Shown here: one piece after another, positions 39,925 to 49,214 of the stretch
Position numbering within the stretch: the stretch's first letter is position 1
Layout of the letters: each line of letters begins with the position of its first letter
Source of the DNA: a bacterium
Lineage (GTDB): Bacteria; Armatimonadota; Fimbriimonadia; Fimbriimonadales; Fimbriimonadaceae
Direction: 5' to 3'
Length of the DNA stretch: 64,000 nt
Assembly (NCBI GenBank): GCA_027483535.1
Contig: JAIXUN010000003.1
Location: 310,001 to 374,000, forward strand
Made by a program: the position numbers and the translations under genes
Notes under the pieces: generated by a model
Told to the model about the DNA's origin: nothing
Database searches by the model: none
Seen by the model: the letters and a program-made list of their open reading frames with translations, nothing else

Positions 39925-42276
39925 CTACTTGATCGGAACGACTTTGACCTTCAGCGTGGCGTAGCCGTCGATCTGAAAGTGCTCGATTTCCAGCTTGCGC
40001 TCTTTCGGAGCCGCGCCCGCTGGTTCAGCGAAGTCGTAGGTGTACACCGTTGGCCCCTGATACTTCCAAGCATCGATCACGCGCTTGCCGTCCATAGAGA
40101 CTCGAATCCCGTCGTCGGCAGTGACTTCTAGCCGATACTTGCCGGCAGGGACCTTAAACGTTCCCACCGCCGAGGTTCCGAAGTGAGTTGCGGGGACGTT
40201 CAGAGCAAATTGACCGTAGCCGGCGTAGTCGAGCTTGTCCACCTGGAAGGCGGTGAGCTTGGCGCCGGAACGAGCCTTGAGATACTCCTCGAACTGGGTC
40301 CTCGGGTCGGAAACATCCTTGTTCCATTTGAAGAAGAAGCCCTCGAACTGCATGGGCAGCTCAAAGGTGGACCATCCGAACTTCACAGACTTGCCCGCCG
40401 GAGTCACGACCCCACGATAGTCAACCGTCTCCTTGCCGAAGTACTCCAGCACCACAGATCGGTTGCCGTCGAGACCCTTCACTGGGGTGAGTTCGATGCT
40501 GCCCGGGACGGTGCCCGCCACTGAGGAGACCTCCACGCCCTTCGCCTCTAGCAATCGCCAAGAGCCTTTCGGACCGTAGATGGAGAACTTTCGGGGACCA
40601 GACGCCGGGGCGATCATGGCGGTAGGAGCGGGCCAAATCTTGGGCGATCGGTAGTCGTAAGGACCCCACTCGTCCACGATGATCGTTTTGCGACCTCGGG
40701 GGCGAAGAACGTCGGTATTGCCTAAGTTGAAGAACGGATTCTTACCCTTATCCAGCGGTCGAGGGGCGTCGGTGTACTTCTTCGAGTAAGGGTCCCAGAT
40801 TGGAATCGCCATTTGCGCCAAAGACGGCACCATTTGGTTATCGGCGGTCTCAGCTTGGGGGGGCGGCGAAACCTTGGCTGGATCGCCGTAGATCGTGTTT
40901 CTCGTCACGAAAAGCGTTTTCACCGTATTGTCGGTATCGAACGCCGCTCCGTAAAGCGTGTTGCTCTGCATGGAGATCCGACTGGTGCGGCGAGCCTTCA
41001 ATCCCGTGCCGCCGATCATGAGGTTGTCGACAATTTTCCAATCTCGGCTGGCGGTGTCTCGATTCTTGGGATATCCCCAGTCCGGGTCTTGCTTCTCGTT
41101 CGACCATATGTTGACCGCGTTCCGGTTTCCATAGAAGTAGTTCGCCTCTATTCGATTGTCTTGACCGTGCTCGTGCGCAACACCGTCTTCGCAGCCTTCA
41201 ATCACGTTGCCTTGGATAAGGGTGTTGAAGCTGTATCCCGTCCAAAAGCCGTGCCAGCACTCACGCAGCAGGTTGTTGATGAACTTGTTGCGACTGAAGG
41301 TCGCTTCGATTCCATTGGTGGGGGCGTGGCTGAAGTCGTTCCCGTAAACCAGGTTGTCGTTGCAGCCGCCCTTGCCGGTATCCATCGTGGTTTGACCCGC
41401 CCAAAGGAAGAAGCCGTCGCCGCCGTGAGTCACCGAGTTGTAGGCGAACACATTCTTGTTCGACTGTTCGTAAACAAGGATTCCAGAGGAGTCTTGCCCC
41501 CGGTTATAGACCCCGTGAGAGTAACCGCGCACGCACCAATCGATATTGTTGTGCATGATCTGGTTCTCGCTGGATCGGTACATCCCAAGTCCTAGCGAGG
41601 ATAGGTAGTCGATTTGGTTGTTCCAGACCTTGCCCGTATTGGCCCGCATGAGCATCAGGCCGTTCTGACCACCCGTGATCCGGCAATCGGTGATCTCAAA
41701 CCGGTCGACGTCTTTCAGGTAAGCGGCGGCGCCGTATCGAATCCACTCGTCTTTCTCGTTCTGGTGATAGCTCATCCAGTCGGAAAGGTCTTCCTTTTCG
41801 ATGGTGGATTTGAGGTGTTGCTTCCAGTTGTAGCTCAGGTCGGAATCTTCCAGTTTGAAGTTAGAAGCTTTGTCAACCCAGAGGGCGACCTTGTATCCGT
41901 GAATCTTGAGGTTGCGGATTCGGACGTTCTTTCCCGTGACCTTGATGCCGAGTCCGGGGCGCTTGTCGGGGTCGATATCCGCCTTCGAGCCGCGAAGGAT
42001 CGCGCCACGGAAGTCGACGGTCAGATTGTTGCCGCGAATCTCGATGGCGGGTTTAGAGAAATCGTCGCTGCTTTTGGTGCTTCCGGGGCTAGGAAGGATG
42101 TATTCGCCCGACTTGATGCGGGTGGATCGAGTGATCACCAGTCCGACCTTTGGCGTGGTCACTCGCCGAATACGTTGCGCCGAAACCAAAACGGGTGCGC
42201 TCGCGGATAGAGCGTGCAGGGCACTCCCGGGCGAAGTTCCTTGAAGCACAAGGGCTAAAGCAATCAAAGAGACCAT
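39925..42276 (-). CDS. Exported parallel beta-helix protein with C-terminal PA14-like domain
   Basis: A 783-residue protein. The signal peptide (MVSLIALALVLQG) is followed by a right-handed parallel beta-helix of about 80-440, with regular turns such as NNLTVDFRGAILRG, NVRIRNLKIHGYKVALWV, RFEITDCRITGGQNGLML and NTLIQGNVIEGCEDGVAHEHG. The end is a PA14-type domain (KVPAGKYRLEVTADDGIRVSMDGKRVIDAW). Beta-helix proteins often act on or bind polysaccharide, and PA14 domains bind glycans. No clear polysaccharide-lyase motif was identified. Confidence 0.82.
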   Translation of the reverse strand: MVSLIALALVLQGTSPGSALHALSASAPVLVSAQRIRRVTTPKVGLVITRSTRIKSGEYILPSPGSTKSSDDFSKPAIEIRGNNLTVDFRGAILRGSKADIDPDKRPGLGIKVTGKNVRIRNLKIHGYKVALWVDKASNFKLEDSDLSYNWKQHLKSTIEKEDLSDWMSYHQNEKDEWIRYGAAAYLKDVDRFEITDCRITGGQNGLMLMRANTGKVWNNQIDYLSSLGLGMYRSSENQIMHNNIDWCVRGYSHGVYNRGQDSSGILVYEQSNKNVFAYNSVTHGGDGFFLWAGQTTMDTGKGGCNDNLVYGNDFSHAPTNGIEATFSRNKFINNLLRECWHGFWTGYSFNTLIQGNVIEGCEDGVAHEHGQDNRIEANYFYGNRNAVNIWSNEKQDPDWGYPKNRDTASRDWKIVDNLMIGGTGLKARRTSRISMQSNTLYGAAFDTDNTVKTLFVTRNTIYGDPAKVSPPPQAETADNQMVPSLAQMAIPIWDPYSKKYTDAPRPLDKGKNPFFNLGNTDVLRPRGRKTIIVDEWGPYDYRSPKIWPAPTAMIAPASGPRKFSIYGPKGSWRLLEAKGVEVSSVAGTVPGSIELTPVKGLDGNRSVVLEYFGKETVDYRGVVTPAGKSVKFGWSTFELPMQFEGFFFKWNKDVSDPRTQFEEYLKARSGAKLTAFQVDKLDYAGYGQFALNVPATHFGTSAVGTFKVPAGKYRLEVTADDGIRVSMDGKRVIDAWKYQGPTVYTYDFAEPAGAAPKERKLEIEHFQIDGYATLKVKVVPIK

Positions 42277-42370
42277 CAGATACCGTTATAGCACCGGATT
42301 TGGGTGACACGACGTCCCGTTCTTTGCGGATTGATTCCGTTTTGCTCATGTTCAATTGGGAGAAACAGAA

Positions 42371-42402
42371 AAGGGCTCCAGACAATGTTGTCTGGAACCC
42401 TT
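42371..42402 (-). terminator. Rho-independent terminator of the second PEP-CTERM gene
   Basis: GGGCTCCAGACA-ATGT-style loop-TGTCTGGAACCC hairpin. Read on the minus strand it ends in GAGCCCTTTTCTGTTTC. It lies 24 bases after the stop codon at 42427. Confidence 0.85.
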
Positions 42403-42426
42403 GATGAGCTTTGGATCGGAGCGGTA

Positions 42427-43752
42427 TTAGTTCTTTCGGTTTCGTCTTCGAAGCAGAGCAACCGCGCCTGCGCCCAGCGCGAGGATGGTCGCGGGTTCCG
42501 GAACCGGGTTCACCGCAAGGCGAACGATCGCATCGTACTGAGCCGACGCTGTATCGCGGGGTTGGATGGTTGCCACAAAGTAGGCGTAACCATCGGCTGC
42601 CATGGTGAGCGACTGCACCGTGCTGACGTTGAAGTTCCGAATGGTGACCAGTGTGCCGTCGGCGGTGTTGTCGCCATCTAAGTCGACGGCGTCGCCAGAA
42701 CTCAAAAGCTTTGCAGCCGTACTCAGGTCCGTGGTGGTCGTGTGGAAGAGGTGCACGTTGCTCCCCGATCCCCAGACGTGGAGAAGATCGCCAGAGTCGC
42801 TGACGGAAGTGTGTCGAGGGACGACGCCGCCTGTCAGCGAGACGCCCGCATACGTGGTTCCTTCTTTGGCGACGATTTGACCGTTGTAAATCACGAAGTG
42901 ATCTTCAGTGGTCGCCGCAGAGGTGTCGCCCGCAGCCACCCAATTACCCGCTGAGTCCACGCCGAGGGTTCCGGCGGTGAAGTTCTGCCAGTTTCCTCCA
43001 ATTCCACTGGAAAGACCCGTTTGCGCGACAACGTTGCCATCGACAATGATGAATCGAGGGTTGCCGCCGGCATCCGAGACTGCGCTGTGGATGACGCTGT
43101 CGCCGTTTAGGCTGTTGTTGTAGCCGAAATCGACACCCGTACCCGAATAGTTGCCGACGGGCAGAGCGTCGCCCGATTTGGCGATCACGCTGTAAGTGCC
43201 GTTGGCGGCTCGCTTATAGAAAACGCGTCCTTCAGTGGCCGCCCCTTGAATCGAGGTGAATCCGGCGACGATGAATTGAGTGCCGTCTGCCGCCATTTTC
43301 GGTCGGCTGGCGAAGGAGATGAACTTGCCCGGGAGGGCGGGGGCAACATCTCCATCGTTCAGAACAATGCCCGACCCGGATCGAACGCTGTCTAAGCCAT
43401 TTTCCGAGATGCTGTAGTTGAACTGGCCGTTGTTGCTGACGCCTACGGAGTCTTCAAAGGAGGCATAGTTGCCACCGTCGTCGCTGCGGAATCGAACCTG
43501 TCCATCCGCATAGTAGAAGGTTCGGGAGACGGCGCTGCCGTCGGTGAACGTCCCGCGGAATCCGATCTTGCCGTTTCCGCTCACGCCAGGAGCGTTGATG
43601 GTATCGACGCTGAACGGCAGACCCGGAAGGGTTTGCCCGGTCCGAACGAGGGTTTGAAGCGAAACTTGCGCCGCGGATAGGCTGGCAGCCGCAAGCCCAA
43701 AGACGAGGGCAGAAGAACGAGCAACTCGATTAACAGAAAGTTCAAAAGACAC
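42427..43752 (-). CDS. PEP-CTERM exported repeat protein
   Basis: A 441-residue protein with a signal peptide (RVARSSALVFGLAAASLSAA) and a PEP-CTERM tail: VPEPATILALGAGAVALL then RRRNRK. The body has repeats of the kind SGNGKIGFRGTF, SNNGQFNYSI, NSLNGDSVIHSAVSDAG and SVSDSGDLLHVWG, matching the choice-of-anchor class with NxxGxxxN units. It should be surface or matrix material processed by an exosortase. The start is GTG at 43752. It shares the sorting tail, but not the body, with the protein at 490-1101. Confidence 0.85.
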   Translation of the reverse strand: MSFELSVNRVARSSALVFGLAAASLSAAQVSLQTLVRTGQTLPGLPFSVDTINAPGVSGNGKIGFRGTFTDGSAVSRTFYYADGQVRFRSDDGGNYASFEDSVGVSNNGQFNYSISENGLDSVRSGSGIVLNDGDVAPALPGKFISFASRPKMAADGTQFIVAGFTSIQGAATEGRVFYKRAANGTYSVIAKSGDALPVGNYSGTGVDFGYNNSLNGDSVIHSAVSDAGGNPRFIIVDGNVVAQTGLSSGIGGNWQNFTAGTLGVDSAGNWVAAGDTSAATTEDHFVIYNGQIVAKEGTTYAGVSLTGGVVPRHTSVSDSGDLLHVWGSGSNVHLFHTTTTDLSTAAKLLSSGDAVDLDGDNTADGTLVTIRNFNVSTVQSLTMAADGYAYFVATIQPRDTASAQYDAIVRLAVNPVPEPATILALGAGAVALLRRRNRKN

Positions 43753-43819
43753 GATAACAGCAAATATACAAGGGATTCTTCGCTGTGCAACCTGTCAATG
43801 AATGCTAGGTTGGGGATCG

Positions 43820-44452
43820 TTAGTAAAGAGAGAAGAGATTCCTTAGTTCATACAACCCATATCCGTCATCAAACACGAACAGGGATTCCTCTCCCCGGAT
43901 TTTTACGTAGGCGATCACTTCTTTTGGAGCGGTGACCCCCGCTTGGGCGAATCGCTTTGTGAGGTCGGCCGCTATTTGTTTGGCCTTCTTTCTTTGGAGG
44001 GCGTTCGGCAGTTTTGCTTTTGGCGTTGTGTAGCCGAACGGGTTGGCCAATTGTCGATAGCTCCCGTTGAATTCGCTTGTACGCGGAGGGTTGGTGGTCA
44101 TCTGATGGACAGCGTCGATGACCGTGAGGTGTTTCTCTCCGTTGACCGGAAGCTCCCAGACATCAAATCCCTCGATCGCTTCTTCGCCAAACGTTCCGGA
44201 GCTGTAACGACCTTTGTGGTTGGCGTTCCAGACGAGAACAACCTGGCCCTTGGGTTCTTTCGACTTTGCACGGTAGGTTTTGATCGCGCCCGCCTTCATC
44301 AACGAATCCATGACCGACTTGGGTGCTCGGGCAAGCTTCATGATCGCGCGTGCCTTCGGAGAGGGAGCGATTGCGGCGAACACGGTGAGTACCACGATGA
44401 TAGCGACCAACCCCTTTATCCAAAGCGGTGCTGACTTCCAAAAAGCTTTCAT
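43820..44452 (-). CDS. Membrane-anchored paralogue A, function unknown
   Basis: A 210-residue protein. It starts MKAFWKSAPLWIKGLVAIIV with one TM helix at about 12-30, followed by a soluble basic domain. That domain holds PKGQVVLVWNANHKGR, a likely beta core (GFDVWELPVNGEKHLTVIDAVHQM) and a C-terminal helix-strand (VTAPKEVIAYVKIRGEESLFVFD). No known family was recognised. The protein at 44647-45279 has the same length and order of motifs, so the two arose by tandem duplication. Confidence 0.65.
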   Translation of the reverse strand: MKAFWKSAPLWIKGLVAIIVVLTVFAAIAPSPKARAIMKLARAPKSVMDSLMKAGAIKTYRAKSKEPKGQVVLVWNANHKGRYSSGTFGEEAIEGFDVWELPVNGEKHLTVIDAVHQMTTNPPRTSEFNGSYRQLANPFGYTTPKAKLPNALQRKKAKQIAADLTKRFAQAGVTAPKEVIAYVKIRGEESLFVFDDGYGLYELRNLFSLY

Positions 44453-44646
44453 TCTGTTGCTTTCTTCCTGACTCTTATCTTAGTGGTCAAACGAACTTTC
44501 GCGGTCCAGACGGTATTCGGGGGTGCGTCCGTTCGCATAGGCTGGTTTCTCGCATTTTCAGTCCGCGACCGTCCTGATATGCTGCCGGTGGACAATCGTT
44601 GAGAAGTACCTGTCTGCGCGGATAGAAACTGCCAGGCGCGGCTCTG

Positions 44647-45279
44647 TTAGTAGAGCTTGAACAGGCTCCTCAGCTCCGATATTTGGGCTCCGTTCTCCAC
44701 AACGAACAGCTTGTCCTCACCTTTGATTTGCACGTAAGCCGCTACCTGGCGAGGAGCGGGAACGCCTGTTGCGGCGAATTGCTTTGTCAGTTGCTTCGCC
44801 CGTTTCGTGGCCTCTCTCCTTTCCCCCGCGCTTGGCAACTTTGCGGTGCGAGTTGTGTACGAAAAAGGATTGGCCATCTGCATGTACCTGCCTTTGAAGT
44901 TGCTGGACTTTGCAGGTTCTGAGTGCATGATGTGGACCGCGTCGATCGCGGGCAGGTGCTTTTCACAGTGAAAGGGCAGCTCCCAGACCTCGCATCCCTC
45001 TATCTGATCCTCGTGGAAGTTCATCCATTCGGCTACGCCTTTCGGGTCGGCGTCCCAAACAAGGACCACCTTCATTAGGGGCGGCTGTTTATCGGGGCGG
45101 TACGTGTTTATCGCACCCGCACTGATCAGCTTTTCCATTACCGATTCTGGAGCCCGCGTAAAAGCATCGATGGCGCGCTGCCTACGACTGGGGGCGAGAG
45201 CTGCGTAAGCCGTGAGCAAGAAGATGGTGGCAATCAGCCACTTGATCCCCGCCGGTGCAGTCTTCCAAAAAGCTTTCAT
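44647..45279 (-). CDS. Membrane-anchored paralogue B, function unknown
   Basis: A 210-residue tandem paralogue of 43820-44452; about half the residues match by eye. Shared landmarks are the N-terminal MKAFWK plus TM helix, FTRAPESVMEKLISAGAINTYR, CEVWELPFHCEKHLPAIDAVHIM, and the C-terminal SELRSLFKLY. It has a Cys pair in the central motif (GCEVWELPFHCEKH) that copy A lacks. The function is unknown. The intervening 194 bases hold nothing identifiable. Confidence 0.65.
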   Translation of the reverse strand: MKAFWKTAPAGIKWLIATIFLLTAYAALAPSRRQRAIDAFTRAPESVMEKLISAGAINTYRPDKQPPLMKVVLVWDADPKGVAEWMNFHEDQIEGCEVWELPFHCEKHLPAIDAVHIMHSEPAKSSNFKGRYMQMANPFSYTTRTAKLPSAGERREATKRAKQLTKQFAATGVPAPRQVAAYVQIKGEDKLFVVENGAQISELRSLFKLY

Positions 45280-45420
45280 CTTGGGGCTTGTTGGGGACTC
45301 CCTTTCTTCCCCTGATCAATTTGACGCGCCGAGAGTTGCCTGGCGTTCGATCAATTCGGGTCGAGTCTGGTTGCTCATCGGTATTTGTTGCAGGAAACGC
45401 ACTCATCCCAAAAAAGGAGT

Positions 45421-45462
45421 TTGAAAATTTGAAATCTTGTGATAAAGTTACTGAAACGGTTC
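45421..45462 (+). promoter_or_regulatory. Putative promoter with LacI-type operator of the glycan cluster
   Basis: TTGAAA at 45421-45426 and TAAAGT at 45443-45448 are 16 bases apart. The dyad TGAAACGGTTCA (45451-45462) follows directly. A site with the same core and the same position relative to its -10 box lies at 13019-13031. The downstream LacI gene is the obvious candidate binder. Confidence 0.45.
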
Positions 45463-45476
45463 AGCAAGGTTCAAAG

Positions 45477-45767
45477 ATGACCCTCAGACAGCAACTACTC
45501 TCTATCACAGCTCTCATTTCTCTCCTTTTGCTTGCAGGATGCAGCGCCGGGCCACAAGCCATCGATCAGGCGTCCATTGAGAAATCCACCGACAACGCAA
45601 AGCTCGCTCGCTCCCTTTTTGACGCTAGTAAGGGCGATTGGAACGCTGTAAGCGCTGAGGACAAGAAGAAGCTTTCCGATGCCTACGGTTCAGAGAAGGC
45701 GGCCCAGACGGTTTGGGACTCTATGAAAAATCCGCCGAACGGCAGCCAGCCCGCGCCCGGTCAGTAA
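45477..45767 (+). CDS. Small lipoprotein, function unknown
   Basis: A 96-residue protein: signal peptide MTLRQQLLSITALISLLLLAGC with lipobox LLAGC, then a helical, charged domain (QASIEKSTDNAKLARSLFDASKGDWNAVS, about 30-58) and a Pro/Gln tail. The start at 45477 places the lipobox correctly. It is the first gene of the cluster with the LacI regulator, the pseudopilin-like protein and the glucoamylase-family protein. No family was recognised. Confidence 0.75.
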   Translation: MTLRQQLLSITALISLLLLAGCSAGPQAIDQASIEKSTDNAKLARSLFDASKGDWNAVSAEDKKKLSDAYGSEKAAQTVWDSMKNPPNGSQPAPGQ

Positions 45768-45817
45768 GAGTCGCCGTTCGCGATAATCAGGGAGTTCAGA
45801 GGTCAAGGAGAAGAGTT

Positions 45818-46846
45818 TTGCGGAAACGGTTCACCATTGAAGATGTAGCCCGCTTGGCGGGTGTTGGTAAGGTGACCGTGAGCTACGTTTTGAACGGCCG
45901 AGCCACCGAAGCGCGCATCTCTCCGGAGACTTGCGAGCGAGTGATGGTGGCGGCGAAAGAGCTGGATTACCGACCCTCGGCCGTTGCGCGATCGCTCAGC
46001 AGTAAGCGATCCGACGCCATCACGGTTGTTTTTCAGTACGGCGGCTTCTTCAGCGCCGGATCTAGCTTCATCAACGAAGCCCTCCGCGGAGTGAGCGAGG
46101 CTTGTGTGGAGGCAGATGTCAACCTCATCCTTCACACCCGCTCGTTCAAGACGGTTGAAGAGGAGGCGTTTGCGCTGATGGATGGTCGCACTGATGGCGC
46201 GCTCATTCTGCGAGACCACAACGACCCGCTGGTGAGCGCGCTTACTCGGCGCGGATTCCCGCTGGTGCTCTTTTTCACCCGCCACCCCGATTCCGAGGTC
46301 GATTTCATCGACTCGGATAACTTCAGCGGAGGCAGGCTGGCATGTCGGCACCTGCTAGAACTAGGCCACAAGAAGATCGCTATGGCGATCGGTTCCTCCG
46401 GTTCGGTGGCGTCCAATGATCGACTTGCCGGTTTCAAAGCCGCGCTGCAAGAAGAGGGCATCGACTGCGATTTGAATCTTTTGAAAGCACTTCCGACTCC
46501 TGAGCATGTAGATGCCGAGGTTCCGAAGTGGATTCGCGAGACCGGGGCCACCGGGTTGGTGTGCTGGTCGGACGATGTTGCGTTTGCTTGCATGAAGGAA
46601 CTCAAGCAAGCCGGTTTCTCTCTCCCTGAGGATCTCTCCCTCGTGGGATTCGATAGTTCGGAAGCGTGCGAGCGCGTTACGCCTCCCCTGACCAGTGTTC
46701 GGCAACCAATTTCAAACATGGGTTACGCCGCAGCAAAACGGCTCATTACGCGATCGAGAGGCGTCGACGTCGCGGGTGCGCCAAGCATTTATCCCCTCAC
46801 GCTCGACGTGAGAGGATCAACAAAGCCCTTATCCAATCTTCAATGA
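45818..46846 (+). CDS. LacI family transcription regulator 3
   Basis: A 342-residue regulator starting TTG ([20 protein letters not shown]) with AAGGAGAAG six bases upstream. The HTH covers about 5-27 and the effector domain starts near 62 ([13 protein letters not shown]). [22 protein letters not shown] is the usual C-terminal ligand-binding block. It probably senses a sugar. Its stop overlaps an ATG of the next frame (ATGA at 46843). It is the likely binder of the GAAACGGTTC-type dyad upstream of the cluster. Confidence 0.9.
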   Translation: MRKRFTIEDVARLAGVGKVTVSYVLNGRATEARISPETCERVMVAAKELDYRPSAVARSLSSKRSDAITVVFQYGGFFSAGSSFINEALRGVSEACVEADVNLILHTRSFKTVEEEAFALMDGRTDGALILRDHNDPLVSALTRRGFPLVLFFTRHPDSEVDFIDSDNFSGGRLACRHLLELGHKKIAMAIGSSGSVASNDRLAGFKAALQEEGIDCDLNLLKALPTPEHVDAEVPKWIRETGATGLVCWSDDVAFACMKELKQAGFSLPEDLSLVGFDSSEACERVTPPLTSVRQPISNMGYAAAKRLITRSRGVDVAGAPSIYPLTLDVRGSTKPLSNLQ

Positions 46847-46860
46847 AGAGGATCATTTCC

Positions 46861-47670
46861 ATGAAATCACAAAAAGCATTCACCCTCATCGAACTCCTTG
46901 TCGTCATCGCGATCATCGCAATTTTGGCGGCCATCCTGTTCCCGGTTTTTGCCCAGGCAAAGGCAGCCGCAAAGACCACGGCAGGACTTTCCAACATGAA
47001 GCAGATCGGCACCAGCTTGCAGATCTATCTTTCTGATAACGACGACGTCTCTGTTCCGAGATTCGTGCAAACCGCAACCGTTCCGGTTCGCACGGAAATC
47101 AACTGGAAGCAAATCACGGCGCCTTACGCTAAGAACCGCGACATGTTCCGCGACCCCATGAACCGAGCCGCTCGATTCTTGGACGTGCAGTCTGACCCTG
47201 CATTTGCCACCCTTTGGAACTTTGCTGTTCAGCCAGAGAACATGCGGTTCACCCGTGGCTATGCCATGACCAACCTGTTCTATCTCACCGGAAAGTGGGA
47301 TGACTTCGGTTTCAGCCCGACTCGAGTAGAAGAGCCTGCCAACCTTCTCAACATTGTTGAGACCAAGCTGGCTTGGTCCGACGCGGGTCCTTACCTTGGC
47401 TGGGAGTTCAACCCCAACGATCCTGACGGAACGAACAAGGGATTGGGCTGGTCTTGGCACGGCGACAAGTGGGACAACAAGGCCATGATCGGCGTCTACC
47501 ACGACTCTCACGCCAAGCGAGCAACCGCAGGTCAAATCTGTGGAACTGCAGATCAGTTGAACCAGTGGGGCTATCGACGCAACCAACTGGAAGTCAACGG
47601 TGCTTACATTCCGGGCGCAACGCTTGGATGGCTTGACACCTACTGCCAAACCCGACCTGCTGGCTTCTAA
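46861..47670 (+). CDS. Pseudopilin-like protein with type IV prepilin leader (DUF1559-like)
   Basis: A 269-residue protein with the leader [21 protein letters not shown] and a hydrophobic helix to LFPVFAQAK. Prepilin peptidase would cut before the Phe. [19 protein letters not shown] is the family signature, shared with the 13161 gene, and a C-terminal Cys pair is present. The start at 46861 has AGAGGA 8 bases upstream; ATG 46843 would add six residues and overlap the LacI stop. These abundant proteins are surface or secretion-related, and they often sit next to carbohydrate genes. Confidence 0.85.
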   Translation: MKSQKAFTLIELLVVIAIIAILAAILFPVFAQAKAAAKTTAGLSNMKQIGTSLQIYLSDNDDVSVPRFVQTATVPVRTEINWKQITAPYAKNRDMFRDPMNRAARFLDVQSDPAFATLWNFAVQPENMRFTRGYAMTNLFYLTGKWDDFGFSPTRVEEPANLLNIVETKLAWSDAGPYLGWEFNPNDPDGTNKGLGWSWHGDKWDNKAMIGVYHDSHAKRATAGQICGTADQLNQWGYRRNQLEVNGAYIPGATLGWLDTYCQTRPAGF

Positions 47671-47683
47671 AGCCTAGGTCTGT

Positions 47684-47714
47684 GGCGGGTGGTCTCTTTT
47701 GGAGGTCACCCGCC
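47684..47714 (+). terminator. Hairpin between the pseudopilin and glucoamylase-family genes
   Basis: GGCGGGTG and CACCCGCC form a perfect 8-bp stem around a 15-base loop, 14 bases after the pseudopilin stop. The trailing CTTCTC is not strongly T-rich. It may be a partial terminator or mRNA-stabilising hairpin that keeps pseudopilin mRNA above that of the next gene. Confidence 0.5.
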
Positions 47715-47747
47715 CTTCTCTGCCACTCAACCAACCTGTATTCAACG

Positions 47748-49112
47748 ATGATTACCACCCTTGCAGCCTCTCTTTGTTTTCTCTCAAACTCCTTACCGGT
47801 TCAAGCAACTAACAAAGATGTGATCTCGGTTGAGTCGGTCACGCATTTACGATTTGAAAATCCTGCCATCTCCGCGAAGAAGAGCGGATGGCCCTTGCTA
47901 GACGATGCTTCTAAGAGAGCTTTTCGGTTCTTCATCGAGCGAAGCCATCCGGTAACGGGCTTCACCAAAGACCGATCGACTAACTTCACCGAAAACGACT
48001 CGGACGGTCACCATGTGGCGAGTATCGCGGCGATCGGGTTTGCCCTTTCCGCTTATGGAATTGGCGCAGAACGAGGCTGGATGCCCCGCGAAGAGGCCAT
48101 CAAACTTTCCCGAAAGACCATGAAGTTCATGCTGGAGAAAGCTCCGAAGCATGAGGGTTGGTACTACCACTGGCTGAACTGGGAGACGGGCGCTCGCGAG
48201 TGGAAAAGCGAAGTTTCCACCATCGACTCCGCCATTCTTTGGTGCGGCGCCATTCTCTGCGAGCAAGCTCTGAAGGATAAAGAACTCACCGCCATGGTGA
48301 ACAAGATGCTGGGCGAAGTGAACTGGAACTTCATGCTCACCAACGGGGGCACCAAGCCGAACAAGAAGACTTTCACCATGGGCTGGCACCCCGAAACCCA
48401 GTTCATTGAAGCCGAGTGGAGCAGCTATTTCGAAAGCGCGATGATCTATCTGCTCATGTTGGGCGAGGACCCCGCTTCTCCTGCCGATTCCTGGACCGCC
48501 TTTGAGCGCAAGCGCGTTTACGTTCAGGGCAAAGAGGTGATCACGGGCGGACCGCTGTTCATGCATCAGATGTCGCAAATCTTCTTCGATTTCAAGAATC
48601 GTAGAGACGGACTGGGGATCGACTACTGGGCGAACTCTCGCGAGATGACCCTTGTGCAGCGGGAGTATTCGGTTCGGAATCCGAATAAGTTTAAGGGTTA
48701 CAACCAGAACATCTGGGGACTCAGCGCGTGCGACATTCCGGATGGATACGGCGCGCAAGGGTATCCGGATGGACCCGATAACGGGACCCTCGCTGCTCCT
48801 GCTGCGATTGCCAGCATGATGTTCACGCCGAAAGAGAGTCTTGCCGCTGCGGAAGCGTTTGTGAAGGAGTATCCGGCGATGTACGGTCGATACGGCTACG
48901 CGGGAGGCATCAATCCATCAAAGGGATGGATCGCCCCAGACGTCATCGGCATTGACCTTGGGCAGATGTTCCTGGGCATCGAGAACGCTCGGGATGGCTT
49001 GCCGAATCGATTGTTTATGAAGAGCAAGTTGGTTCAACGAGGCATGGAGCGAGCCGGATTGAAGGTCACCAACGAGGGTCCGGCGGAGAATCGACCCGTT
49101 TTTCTGAAGTAG
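47748..49112 (+). CDS. Glucoamylase-family exported protein (GH144-like)
   Basis: A 454-residue exported protein: signal peptide (MITTLAASLCFLSNSLPVQA), then an alpha/alpha-toroid-type domain. It begins AFRFFIERSHPVTGFTKDRS and includes ASIAAIGFALSAYGIGAERGWM, WETGAREWKSEVSTIDSAIL and YNQNIWGLSACDIPDGYGAQG. This is the pattern of the glycoamylase-like (PF10091) family, some of which are endo-beta-1,2-glucanases (GH144). The substrate is a glucan. The gene follows the pseudopilin-like gene. Confidence 0.85.
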   Translation: MITTLAASLCFLSNSLPVQATNKDVISVESVTHLRFENPAISAKKSGWPLLDDASKRAFRFFIERSHPVTGFTKDRSTNFTENDSDGHHVASIAAIGFALSAYGIGAERGWMPREEAIKLSRKTMKFMLEKAPKHEGWYYHWLNWETGAREWKSEVSTIDSAILWCGAILCEQALKDKELTAMVNKMLGEVNWNFMLTNGGTKPNKKTFTMGWHPETQFIEAEWSSYFESAMIYLLMLGEDPASPADSWTAFERKRVYVQGKEVITGGPLFMHQMSQIFFDFKNRRDGLGIDYWANSREMTLVQREYSVRNPNKFKGYNQNIWGLSACDIPDGYGAQGYPDGPDNGTLAAPAAIASMMFTPKESLAAAEAFVKEYPAMYGRYGYAGGINPSKGWIAPDVIGIDLGQMFLGIENARDGLPNRLFMKSKLVQRGMERAGLKVTNEGPAENRPVFLK

Positions 49113-49175
49113 TCGACGATTTTTACACCGAACAGAGCCCCGAGTCATACGGGGTAACGCGAGAAGCTCTGCATT

Positions 49176-49214
49176 GGGTCCCGAGTCTTGAAGGCTATCG
49201 GGGCCCTCTTTTCT
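49176..49214 (+). terminator. Rho-independent terminator of the glycan cluster
   Basis: GGGTCCCGA and TCGGGGCCC form a 9-bp stem (one G-T pair), followed by TCTTTTCTT. It lies about 65 bases after the glucoamylase-family stop and directly at the 3' end of the convergent hipA gene. Confidence 0.8.
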
